From contig JBITNC010000001.1 in assembly GCA_050084985.1 (NCBI GenBank), positions 76,446,001 through 76,510,000 on the forward strand: DNA of 64,000 nt. The letters run 5' to 3'. Under the pieces are notes generated by a model that saw only the letters and a list, made by a program, of their open reading frames with translations, had not been told where the DNA came from and searched no databases. Position numbers and translations under genes: made by a program. Within the stretch, counting starts at the first letter, position 1, and each line of letters opens with the position of its first letter. Shown one piece after another: positions 36,240-48,312 of this stretch. The stretch is from Nageia nagi (lineage: Eukaryota; Pinophyta).

Positions 36240-39200
36240 TGATTTAGTAGCCAGAAGTTGCATGATTATATATATGTATGTTGAAACCGTTGATTTTAGA
36301 TTAAAATGAATAGATTAACCCAGATACGTGTTTCTGGCAATTACGCCAGTTATAAGCTCCCCGATTCAGAACGAAAGCTTCTGTTTCCAGGAGCCGTCCA
36401 AACACTAATCCCAAACTCGAGCATTTTTAATAGTTTTTCTTTTAATATGTATATAGGACAAACGGAGAAGACAATACGGGCCTCTGAATTCATTTGGCTG
36501 CTGAAATTATTCACATGGGACCGTGGCTTTCTCATCTGAAATGTACCAAAATATTTCTATCCACCACCTGTTTTTCACACATAATAATATTCATCCACAC
36601 AATCACCAAAAGCTTCCATAGTTGAGGTCTGAACTTATGAAAGATGCAATTATTGAGCTTTCTTGTTCAAAAGGAGAGATTTAGTATGTATATATCCTTA
36701 GTTAAAGAGCTTGCATCACTGACACAAAATCAACATAAATAAGAGATGGGTCAATTTTAAATAACAAAAAAGATTAATGCCATTGAAGAATAAAGTCAAA
36801 TACAAACATAATAAGGAAGAACATTCATTGGGCATCTAGCCTCTAATGGTAATAGATAGATAGACATTTAAAATATTAGAAAAATAAAGAGAAGCCATTC
36901 TAGTTATTTAGAAATGATAATGTTTTCTAAAATAGATTTGAGTATGCTAGTCAAATCATGTATGGAAGTAGGTAGAATGTAATAATCATGTTATTTGCTA
37001 AAGAGGTAGCATGATCAACATTATCCACATCCTCTTTATTAACATTAGAAGTTGAAATGTTCCTTAAGTGCCATTTACTTCCTATCAACAATATTAGAAA
37101 ATTCTCTTCTCTAAGGGGTCAAGTATGCAATGAGCTATGTAATGAATGTTTGTGAACATTTATACAATCAACTAGTAGGAAAATGAAGGTGATAGTCTAG
37201 GTACTATAAGGAGTGTTAAGTTTATGATCTTCATTGAAGAGATGTATAAAGTTAAACAATATTGATCCTAAGAAAAAAACAAATTAGCCAAAGATTGGCC
37301 TAAATTTCTAAAGAGGCACCAAAATTTGCCACATATCTCATAAAAAATATAGCACATATGAAAATAAAATATTCGTCAATCTCAAACACTTTAATGCAAA
37401 GTCAACATAATATATCCTCTAGTTGAATGTGGTCATTTGTCTCAACCATTAATTAATTTGAATAAATTTACATCCACCATAGGGGAATCCTAAGTCCATG
37501 AGATAAATTTTATCATAGATAATTTGGAAATTATATTATTTTCCCATAAAAACTTTGTAAAAGTATAGATGAATAATGAATTGTCTTTAGTAAGAAAAAT
37601 TTTAGTGGCTAACAAATTTGGAAAATTAGTTATCCTTAGTAAGGAAAATTACACCCACATTTAGAACAAGTTTGGCCCAATATATGCCTTAAAATTATAT
37701 ATTAAAAAATATCACCAACATAGTTGAGAGCACACACACAAATATGTACATATGAATTAAATTTATACATTATAATTAGATTTTAACAATAAAATTTATT
37801 GATACAAAAAAATAAAATATATCAATTAAGTATTTTAATGATTATTCACATTATATTTACATATTTTTCCCTTCTTTTTAAAAAAGTAAAACATGATTCA
37901 AAATTGATTGCCTCATTTTTGAAAGGTTTCAAAATTGATCACCCTCCTATTAAAAGTCATTTTTTAAGGGGGGTCTAAAAATTTCCTTGATCTTTATACG
38001 TAATGGTCATAGAGGGAATAACTAAGTAGACTAAATATAGATCTTGTATATAGCCTATTGCATACATTTGGTAATATCTTCTTAGGTCATGCTATCATTA
38101 GATCTCCTTGAGAAAATATGAAAGGGGGGAATGATCAATAGAGATCCCAAGTGTCTTTACAAAAGAGTTCATGCTACTCAACTTTGTAATTCTTCCCACC
38201 CATGATGATATCAAGGAAGATAAGTATATAAGATAAGGGTATCTTAATCTCCCATCAAGATTATTTATAAAATATCATAACCTATATGAGTAACAAATGA
38301 TCCTTAAAATAGTTTCCAAGTTGAGACTTTGAGAATCAAACCTAGCTTGGATAATACATTATGATACTATCTTTTTTCTCTAAATAATCCTTTTATGGAA
38401 TAATATTTGTAACCCTTCTAAAGAAATCAATTTAGAAATGTGTAATTAAGACCCCAAACATCAAGGCTATATAGATTTATAGGATTAATTAAACCACTAA
38501 AGAGATATAAGTGAATTTGAAAGAATCCTAGCTCTCCAATTTAGCTTAGGAAACATATCCCTTGAAGAATCTAGCTTGGTAAGTTATCATGAAAGCAAGT
38601 TTGGGTCTTAAGAAGGTGAGCCTAAGCTAAACATAGGAAGATTTATGTGATACTATCACCTCTTGAAAATTAAATGAATAAGAATGACATATTTCAAGAG
38701 TGAAGATCATGATAGATCTATTCTTTACATTGACCTATATAATTTTGTTATGATAAAATCAAGCCAAGTATAATTAAGCTTACAAAACCTCAATTATACT
38801 TAAAATAATGATAATGAAATTGAAAAATATTGAAGAGTGGATATGAATCCTACAAACTGATCCACCAATATTTGGAAGCTCCTCTAGTAATAACTTTTCT
38901 AGCTTATTTATATAAAGTAAAAAATAGTATGGGAGGTGGAAAACCTTACTTAATACTAATAGTGTTGTAAATGGTTTACAACCTTCCTTGTGAAGTGTGG
39001 ATAATTCCTTCCACTCTTTAATATACTCTAATCACCTCTTGAGTGACAATATTATCTAAACCAATAGATATTAATATTTGTAAGAGAATACATCTTTAAA
39101 CCCTTATTACAATTCACTCCTCATGAGTTCTTATTTGACCTACTATTTTGTTCATAATCTTATTCCCAATGGTATTGGAGTCCTAAAATTTTGAACCTTC

Positions 39201-40690
39201 ATTGGTAAATAAGACATAACCTACCATGTTCAATACTTAAAATAATTATATATTAGTTTTTCTATGACAATAAACTTCAAAAAGTACTTCCAAAAAACAT
39301 TTTAGGTTAAGATATTCAATATTTTTTGAAAAAACTATCAAAAACTTCTATGTATATTTTTTTCTTTCATATCTAGATCACATCAAGGTTAACATTGTTG
39401 TAAAGATGACCCTTCCATAACTACATACTATGAAATAAAAGAATACTCAAACTTTATGTAAATTTATAACATAGTTTAGAAATAAATTAATCATGATTCA
39501 TCATAATTATATTGATATATATATTTATAAAACTTTCCATGTTATTTTTTTACCTCAACAAAAATGAAATATGAATATCCTTGCAGATATAATTCATTGG
39601 GAAAAATATCATGCTTTACATTATAAATATATATTATTAAAAGTGGTGGCTATAAATATAAATCTAATAAAAAATATTATAATTAATAATAAATTCACCA
39701 TAAAAAATAAACTAGAAAATGGAGGAAACTTAGGAATGAGTAAAACATAAATATGGTTAGAAAATAACAATAAAATGTTAGTATTGCAAGGATCAATAAT
39801 GTAAGAATAAAGTTCATGAAGTTTGATGAATGGCTTAAGGATATTATGGGATAGTTAGCTAATGCAATCCTTATTAACTATATTGAAAAGTAGACTTAAT
39901 AACGTTTTCAAAGATATGCTACATTAGTATAAGGTTAATTAGTTTTACAAAATTTATAAAATCAAAAGATATAATAAGGATATAATAGAGGAATATTTAT
40001 ATAAGGAATATCATTGAAGGTATCATTGAGAATAAAATTATTATGCTTTATAATGAAATAAAAATAAAACTTCATCCTTATCCTTAGAATTTGTAAATCA
40101 AAATTTAGAAATGATCAAGAATCATTTCTCTTAACATCAAGTAAACTACATCTTAAAAGATATTGAAAAATATGGATTAGATATTAGTATTTTTTAAAAA
40201 TGGTTATCTTCTCACTTATCAAAAATCAATATTCTATTCATTACTATAATAGTGTGATGATAAATTAGCATACCTTCATTTTGCAATATATTTATTTTTA
40301 TTTTAGTAATAATATCATAGTTGATAATGTATTTAGACTTAATATTTGTTATTAAAAGTTTCTCTTAATTCTTAATTTTGCAAAACAAGAGTATGAAATA
40401 AGTTTTGATAATATTGCACAAAATGTTTTTTTTTTATTATTACTTTAAGAATTATAATAGAACTTATTAAACATCTAATCATAACATATAGTATTTAAAG
40501 ATTTGTATTTGAGGTTGAAGATGACATAAAAAGATTTTTATCATTTAAAATTTATTATTTATTTATATTTTAACATATTTAAGTAATAAAGTTAGCATTG
40601 ATAAACCTATAAAATAACATTAATAAAAGTAAATTATTTTAATAATATAAGACATGAGAAGTTGATGAATAAAATAATGATGATGTAATT
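36240..40690. other. AT-rich intergenic DNA
   Basis: I see no convincing gene. A plus-strand frame at 36306-36539 is open for 77 codons but has no recognisable features. The rest is low-complexity AT-rich sequence. Confidence 0.4.
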
Positions 40691-40694
40691 TTAG

Positions 40695-40862
40695 ATGTCT
40701 ACATTATATCCCTCTTAACATATGTAGCAAAAAGAAAGAAAGACATTTTATTAGACCAAGAGACTATAGGGAGTACATTGTATCACCACTCTTAGTGGGA
40801 TTTGAACATGGGACATTTTGTGAAACAATGTCACATCATGACCAACTCAACCAACAAACTAT
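40695..40862 (-). mobile_element. tRNA-derived SINE-like element
   Basis: On the minus strand TGGTTGAGTTGGT (40853-40841) resembles a pol III A box and GTTCAAATCCC (40807-40797) a B box. They are 33 nt apart, as in a tRNA gene. Downstream sequence continues for about 100 nt without folding as a tRNA. The combination fits a plant SINE head and body. The ends are not defined. Confidence 0.55.
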
Positions 40863-40864
40863 TC

Positions 40865-42400
40865 TCTCAAAAACACCAAAAAAATTAATTTTTTTAAATA
40901 AATAGAAGTTAAATTTTAATGTCTATTATTAAAAAGAAGGAAAATAAATTTTGTTATTTATTTATATTATTGTTATTAAAAATCTTCTAGAGCCTTCTTG
41001 AATTTTCTTTCTTTTTATTATGATGGTAGGCTATTATCGTTGAGAGGATCCTTCATCAAAGGTCTATGATTCTTTTTGTAGCTTATGTTTATTATATTGT
41101 TAGTTATAAATATCCATTTTAGAGCTATTAATACAATGTTTTAACAATCATAATAGATCATGCAATTTCCAAGGTGAAACAAATAAACTAAAATTATAAA
41201 TAACTATATTAAGTAAATAATAAAATTATTTGTTGTATTTTTATGTAATATAATTATATTATATGTAAATAAATCTTCTTTAACTTTGCAAATCAATTTT
41301 TTTTAATCTAAAACAATTAATAACATATATTTTTAAAATTATAAAATTTACTCAAAAATTATCATATAGTACTATGCTACTTCAATATTGTTATTCTTTA
41401 ACAAAATTTGAATACTGTGTAAAAATCATGTCTTTGAAAACAAATTCCTCCCATACCAAAGGTAACACTAAATGTGAACTCTCATCTTACACATTTTAAA
41501 AACTAAAATTATAAAAAATAAAAATAAAAATAATAGTATATTCTAAGAATATTAAATATTTATTTTTATTATATTTTATCATCAATTTTTTTCTTGGTAA
41601 CTTAATCACGTTTCACATCAATACACGGATTACCCTAGAAGAGATTCAAGATGGCTAGTCTTGGATAACTCGACAATTACCTATAAACAGAGACGGTAAA
41701 TGATTACGTAAGCCAACTACGGTCTGTTCATTGATTTAGATAGTCCTTTCACGATCGAGAAGACTATGTATGCCAACAACTTCAATCCTTCCGCACGCAA
41801 AATTTCCAATTAATTAGTTGGGGTACAAACGAACCGCGTATGTGACTTTTAAAAACAGCATCGTCCACACTCTCCGTCATTGATGAGAAATCCAAATTTT
41901 CATCTACAATGCAATCAAATTGCAATCCTTCCACGGAGTAGGTATGTCCCATTTGACATGACTGATTTTATATTGACCATTTACCGACAGCTATTCAGTC
42001 CTCTATTATTTCATGCCAGAGATATTAGGTAGAATTTAGTGCAAGACGTCTGTAAACAGGAACATTTCTTGAGATACATATGGTAACTGCACGCAAGCCC
42101 ATAAGGCTATTTATGAGGGGAACAAAAATGTCAATGGCAGATGTAACCTTTTTCTTTCATGATTGGACTCGGATGCTAAAAAACAGATTAGGGAGAAGAA
42201 AGTCTAGCATGATCTGATACATATAGAAAATAGAATATACCTAGCATGACAAATTCATCTCATCATGGTAGATATTACTGTGTGCAGTAAATTCTTGCAA
42301 GAGATAAAAATATTTTACTGTAGATCTTTTTTTGGAGTCATGATATCAAACTAGGTTAAGTATTTGTGAGACCTGGGAGTGGAGAAAGAGAGATCTTGTA
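40865..42400. other. AT-rich interval before the bHLH/ACT-like gene
   Basis: No gene is recognised. The part from 41580 to 42400 is less AT-biased and may contain the promoter and 5' UTR of the plus-strand gene that follows. Confidence 0.35.
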
Positions 42401-42413
42401 ATTGTTGTACAAG

Positions 42414-42794
42414 ATGTCAAATGTTTTGGAGAGACTTCGGCAGGAGGTTGAACGAGTGAAATTGTTAAGGTCCAGAAAGTCTAAAGTATTCGAGGCAGTG
42501 AAAGATCCTGCTCTTTTGCGATCTGTTTTTGAGAAAATTGATGAAAACTCTTTGTTGGAATGTAACGTGTGTCCAGTGGCTCGTGTCTTGAAACATGTGC
42601 AGCAACTTCATGGTTTGCTTGTGGCAGAAAGAGCTGCTGTACTCGAGGAGGAGGAAAGCAATCAGCCAGAATCCAAGGCAAGATACCAAGATCAAGTTTT
42701 ATATTTGAGGCTTCTTGAATTTAATAGTTTCAGGGAAATACACGAAAACGGACTAACAAAAAGGGAAAGGGAACAAAAACGGAGAAAACTTTAA
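42414..42794 (+). CDS. First open exon of a possible bHLH/ACT-type gene
   Basis: An open frame of 126 codons from an ATG at 42414 to a TAA at 42792. The protein is charged and helical (start MSNVLERLRQEVERVKLLRS). Its middle, ALLRSVFEKIDENSLL and later VARVLKHVQQLHGLL, has the rhythm of a helix-loop-helix followed by a coiled segment, but it has no convincing basic region. Splicing out from within it, for example after CAA at about 42703 (a weak donor GTTTTA in phase 0), would join it to the ACT-like exon. This could also be an unrelated small protein or a damaged gene. Confidence 0.4.
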   Translation: MSNVLERLRQEVERVKLLRSRKSKVFEAVKDPALLRSVFEKIDENSLLECNVCPVARVLKHVQQLHGLLVAERAAVLEEEESNQPESKARYQDQVLYLRLLEFNSFREIHENGLTKREREQKRRKL

Positions 42795-43625
42795 CTGAAA
42801 GTTTTGTGTAAATCACATACAAGTTACAACAAGTACCTTAATTCTATTAGTTTCATGCTCAAAAATATTAATATTAAGTAGAGGAGGTTATAAATTATAT
42901 ATAGAAACTTATCAAGAACGGTTTTGTCTTTTGAATTTTATTTTAAAAATATTTCGTTAATTAAAATTTAATCTACATGGAGGTTGTTCTTAATGGAAAT
43001 CCAGGAAAATGGGTAAAAATCTTTAGATTCATGAGGTAACGGTGGCTGACTTATAAAGTATTATAGGTATAGGGCGAGGTAAAAGTTTCTGAATTTATTT
43101 GTAGTTTCAATAGATGGAAAGCTGTATAATGAAAAAGCTGGTCTCTTTTTGGAGTAAATTATTTGTTTTCTAGATTTATAGTACACTTCTTTTCTTTCTT
43201 GTCCTCCTATTCATTTTGATTTTTCTACCACAACTCAGATCATGAGATATCTCTCCAGTTTGTCAATAATGAAGTTACTTTTGAGAGAAAGATAGAGACC
43301 GTTCTGTTTATGTTTGTTGTATTTTATACCTCGAGTTACTGTTCTACTTGACATCTTTGGATTACTTAAAGCTTTTTGTTTGGCAGCTTCCTTCCAAGTT
43401 GTAGATGAGCTTGATCCCTCTACGAGTAATTCGGTTCCCCACTTTCTTCGACTTCTATCATGATAAGGTTACGCGGGATTCTTGTAGTAGTGTCCTTGTT
43501 TTTTCTGGTGTTCTTTGGAACTGAATGGCAGATATACTTCTTGTGCAGGGAACTTAACGGCAGATATGAGGATCATTTTGTTTCTTAAATAAATAGTTGA
43601 TGCATACATAACGTATATACTGCAG

Positions 43626-43793
43626 GTGGAGATGATAGAACACGAATATGGTTTGCGGCTACATCTATCATCTGCGAAATGGGATGGAGCAATCACTGCC
43701 ATATTGGAAGCAATAGAAGCAATGGGCTTGACAGTGTTGCAGGCTGATATTTCTTGTGACAAATTACTTATCTTCGATGCGTTGCTGGAAGAG
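43626..43793 (+). CDS. Internal exon with ACT-like domain
   Basis: This exon is preceded by TATACTGCAG and followed by GTACCC, and is 56 codons long in phase 0 at both ends. It reads VEMIEHEYGLRLHLSSAKWD, then AILEAIEAMGLTVLQADISC and DALLEE. This resembles the C-terminal ACT-like domain of plant bHLH transcription factors, which mediates dimer contacts (hydrophobic strand, then the EALEALGLxVxxADISC helix-strand). The acceptor and the domain are good evidence; the family assignment is from memory. Confidence 0.55.
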
Positions 43794-43925
43794 GTACCCT
43801 AACATCCTATGTGAGCATAGAATTTGTTTACTAAAATATTAAGTACATCATATATTACTATACAACCTGTATATCAGGAAATACAGATACCTAAGTCTCC
43901 AACTTCAAAATGTGTTTCTTCTCAG

Positions 43926-43991
43926 GATTTTGCCAGTCCAGAAATGGAAGGAAATGTGAAGAAGCCCAAAAAGGAAAGCCTATCTCTATAG
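43926..43991 (+). CDS. Last exon of the ACT-like gene
   Basis: An acceptor TTCTTCTCAG precedes GAT, and the frame continues from the previous exon (GAAGAG joined to GAT) as DFASPEMEGNVKKPKKESLS followed by one Leu and TAG. The join keeps phase 0, which supports the model. The short lysine-rich tail is a plausible protein end. Confidence 0.5.
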   Translation, partial: DFASPEMEGNVKKPKKESLSL

Positions 43992-44554
43992 TCTATGGCT
44001 TTAATGTTGTGACTAATGTCAGTACGTATAACTTCTGTAGTATGTACTGTTTTGTGAACTGAGAAGCTGCAAAGTGTGACATGGTTTATGTTATAATGTT
44101 ATGCTAGCACTTAACGATATGATGATTGGGTAATATGGGTGCAATATGCAAATATTTCTTGAACATATTTTGCCTTTCCGTTTGTGTTATTCTGATATAC
44201 ATGCTCTGCCTAAAATTTTTACATGTTTAGGTGCATACTTTTTTCGTTGAACTATTTGCCTGTGCATTCTACTTTACGATGTAAATGTGACCTCGTCCAG
44301 CGTGCAAAACAGCTGTACCATGCCACAACACAATAGCCTATTAACTTTTGTCAGCCTCTACAATTAAAATAGCAAAACCTATGTGTATCCGCTGATTCTA
44401 ATTTTTTTTTTCAAATATTTTATAATTTAGAAGAATAGTACCTGAACTCCATGAGATGTCTGCTAACAATGTTACATGACTGCCAAAAATATTAGAATCT
44501 TGAATTTAATGTCTACAACTGAAATTACTTACTTGAATAATTTATCTTAAATTT
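43992..44554. other. 3' flank of the ACT-like gene
   Basis: AT-rich and presumably the 3' UTR and downstream flank; no other gene seen. Confidence 0.35.
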
Positions 44555-45425
44555 AATGTTTATAACAGTTTCAGTTTAGCATTTATTTCAGTCAAGGAAA
44601 TTATAGTGTAACTTCTTACCTTATCAAATATATTTCAGGTAATCCTTAAAACATCAGAACCGTTTGATATACTATAGGAAGCAACTGATCTCCAAAATAA
44701 GTGCGACTCACTTGATAATTAAGATATGTAAAACAGGCTTATATTTTCTACCACCTCTTGTTAAACAAAATCAATAGCTGTAACATTTCCATTAAACTTC
44801 ATGGTCTAATTAACATAATCTGCTCATAACCTTAATGTGCTGAGAATTATGCCTCAATAAATTAGATAGCAAACACCTCTCCATATAAATTTGCCAGGTT
44901 ATGGACTTCGTTGGACATTTGATGAGAATGATTCCTTTTTGTTTGTCTTTGTTAAACTGTCTGCAATGGGATTAATGTTCCACCATGCCATTAGGTGGTT
45001 GTCCCAAAATTGAACATGCTTGGCATTCTATATGGGCATTCAGATTTCTTGTTATGTTTGAATTTGATGTTTCTTATATTTATTATTTTTATTGTCATAT
45101 ATTGTAGACGCAGACACTGAAATTGTTCGTTAATTCTGTGATATTTATTAAGGTATGTAGAAATGATTCAAATTTGGTCTAAATGAACATTTTGTCAGGT
45201 TTAAACTTAGATTTTATCTGATTTTTTACATGTTTTATTTATTTTAGACACTAAGTAAAATTATCCGATGAGTTTTATGAATTAAATTGATGTTTATATC
45301 CTGTGGCATTAAGTTCTAATCAATTCATTTGACAGAACTGACCTCTAGTTTTTCAAGCTTAGTCAGATAGGAAAATTATTTTAAAATAAAATCTTACATA
45401 ATTACTTAAGAAATAAAAAATATAT
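44555..45425. repeat. Direct repeat copy 1 (about 0.9 kb)
   Basis: This segment carries the block aggaagcaactgatctcc, the block aaaacaggctta, the block ccaccatgccat and the block ttcaaatttggtctaaatga in the same order as two later segments. It is the first of three direct copies. Confidence 0.8.
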
Positions 45426-46365
45426 TAATACCCACTTATGATTAAGGAGGTCAATAAGATTTTAGAGTAGATAGATACATAATAATAAGAATGCTTAAAG
45501 TTTTAGAGAAAGTAAAGTAAAGTAAGTAAAATAAATGAACAATATAATTCATGGTAGTATGAGATCTGTAAATCAAGAATGACTTACAGCATTTAAGGTT
45601 GAAGAGAAGTATGTGATGTAGGAGAAGGCTCTTTGTTGGATTTGGCAATGATTGATCTAAGATTTTAGTGTATGGGTATTTCTTAATAAGCAATAAATCT
45701 ACCATGAAATATTGTAGTAAATGGGACAAGTGAAATGAAATGTTTCTCAAATTTCACTTCAAGATTGCACAATCTACATATACACAGATCTCTAAGAAAG
45801 TGATGATCTATCTCAGTAAGGAACTTTTGGGAGCAAACTCATAGCTTAACTAGAGGAAATTTGAGACTATGTAGCATCTCTGTCAAGCTATATTTTGGGG
45901 TAGTGATCATTCCATTCTCTAGCTCTAAGATAGAAGAGAGAATAATGGAACAATTTTGAGGTCAAAGATTTATTTGGATGTAATATGTTTATGAAATTTT
46001 TGTGTGTGTTGAATAAATCTCAACCTGAACCTTCTTATTGTCCAATATGGTGCATTGATTGACAACTTAGTAGGGAGGTCTCATTATCTCTAGATCAAGA
46101 GATTGAAGTAAATTAATGGTTTGAGCATACCAACAATATTTGACATGTTCACTTACCAAAGAATTGGAATACTAAATATGGATGTCTTCCCAAATCAGCA
46201 TCAGAATATGCCATACACATCAAATAGACAACATGAAATATTGCTGAGGTAAATAATGAATCAACACCAAACTCGTCTACAATGATATGATGTAATACAA
46301 TTCTTCTAAGACCAATGAACTTGAATAACATTGAGATGATAATCTCTTTAATACGAAATCAACCT
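45426..46365. other. Unique segment separating repeat copies 1 and 2
   Basis: About 0.94 kb with no counterpart between copies 2 and 3. A minus-strand frame at 45451-45750 is open, but its composition is just AT-driven. It could be an insertion, although I see no terminal repeats. Confidence 0.4.
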
Positions 46366-47384
46366 GATTAGATGCATAATTAAATATATTTATATTTCTT
46401 TGAAGTATATAATTTATTTATATGGTTAGATGCAATGAATAATAACATGTCCAGTTTTACTATTTATTTCAGTCAATGAAATTATATTGTAAATATAGTT
46501 GGATGAAATGAATAATAGTATGTTCAGTTTAGTATTTATGTCAGTCAATGAAATTATATTGTAATTCCACTTCAAATCCATTTGGTATAATATAGGAAGC
46601 AACTGATCTCCAAAATAAGTGCGACTAACTTGATAATTTAGATATCTAAAACAGGCTTATTTTTTCCAACACCGCAGCAACAACAGTAGCTCTAGCATTT
46701 CCATGAACTTTATGGCCTATTTAACATAATCTGCACACAACTTTAATTGGCCGAGAATTAGGCCCCAATAGTTAGAGAACAAACTTCTCTCCATATAAAT
46801 TTGGGAGGTTATGGACTTTCCTCGGACATTTGATGATAATGATTCCTTTTTGTTTGTCTTTGTCAAACTGCCTGCAATTGGATTAGTGTTCCACCATGCC
46901 ATGAGGTCTGTATTCCTTAATTGAACATGGTTGGCATTCTATATGGCCATTAAGATTTCATGTTACATTTGAATTTGATGTTGCTTATATTTACTATTTT
47001 TATCGTCACATATTTGTAGACAGACACTGAAATTATTCGTCAGTTATGTGATATTTTTAAGGTAAGTAGAAATGATTCAAATTTGGTCTAAATGACTTTT
47101 TGTGAGATTTAAACTTAGTTTTTATCTGATTTTTTACTTGTTTTATTTATTTTAGACGCCCAAGTACAATAATCTGATGAGTTTTATGGATGAAATGAAA
47201 ATGAATTAAATCAAAGTATACATCTTATGGCGTTTAGCGTCATCAATTCTGTTGACAGAAGTGAACTCTAGTTTTTTCTTTTGCCTATTTGGATATTAGG
47301 TTAATTACAAGAACACTCTTTTTCAAACAAAATCTTATATAAGTCGCTTAGAAATTTTACAGTAAGTATGCAATAAATGATACT
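46366..47384. repeat. Direct repeat copy 2 (about 1.0 kb)
   Basis: Same blocks in the same order as copy 1. Within it about 70 bases (46424-46497) are repeated directly at 46498-46565, each holding the block tcagtcaatgaaattatatt. Confidence 0.82.
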
Positions 47385-48312
47385 AAATGGATACATAATT
47401 AAATACATTTATATTTTTTTTACTATAAAAATGTATTTCAGTATTCTTAGTTTGTTTATATGGTTGGATACAATGAATAATAACATTTTCCGTTTAGTAA
47501 TTATTTCAGTCAATGAAATTATCTTGTAACTCCCTTACCTTAACAAATTTATTTCAGGTAATCCTTAATACTTCAAATCCATTTGGTATAGCATAGGAAG
47601 CAACTGATCTTTAAAATAGTTGCGACTTCATTTGGTGATTTAGATATATAAAACAGGCTTATTTTTTTCCACCACCTCAACAACACTAGCTGTAGCATTT
47701 CCATGAACTTCATGGTCTAATTAACATAATCTGCTCAGAACTTTAATTTGCTGCGAATTATACCCAATAAATTAGAGACCAAACGCCTCTCCAAATAAAT
47801 TTGGGAGGTTATGGACTTTCTTTGGAAATTTGATGATAATGTTTTCTTTTTGTTTGTCGTCGTTAAACTGCCTGCAACGAGATTAATGTTCCACCATGCC
47901 ATGAGGTGGTTGTCCCTAAATCGAACATGCTTGGCATTCTGTATGGGCTTACAGATTTCATGTTATATTTAAACTTGATGCTGCTTATATTTATTATTTT
48001 TATCGTCATATATTTGTAGACGCCTGAAATTGTTTGTCACTTATGTGATATTTTTAAGATACGTAGAAAATATTCAAATATGTTCTAAATGAACATTTTG
48101 TCGTATTTAAAGTTATTTTTTATCTTATTATTACTTGTTTTTATTTATTTTAGATGATTAAGTAAAATTATCTGATGAGTTTTATAAATTAAAACAAAAT
48201 ATATATTATATGGTATTAAGCTCTTATTTAGTTTAGTAATCAATTTTTTTGAACAAGTGAACTTTAGGTTTTTTCTTTTGCCTAATTAGAAGAACACTCT
48301 TTTCAAATAACG
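47385..48312. repeat. Direct repeat copy 3 (about 0.9 kb)
   Basis: Adjoins copy 2 and follows its order from atacataattaaata to the end near aagaacactctttt. No stable protein frame is kept across the copies, so the repeat is non-coding or long dead. Confidence 0.82.

Noticed and set aside
36306-36539. 77-codon plus-strand gene
   Set aside because: No recognisable domain, and an overlapping minus-strand frame is equally open, so it is likely chance.
40797-40853. Functional tRNA gene
   Set aside because: Only the two pol III boxes fit; acceptor and anticodon stems cannot be formed.
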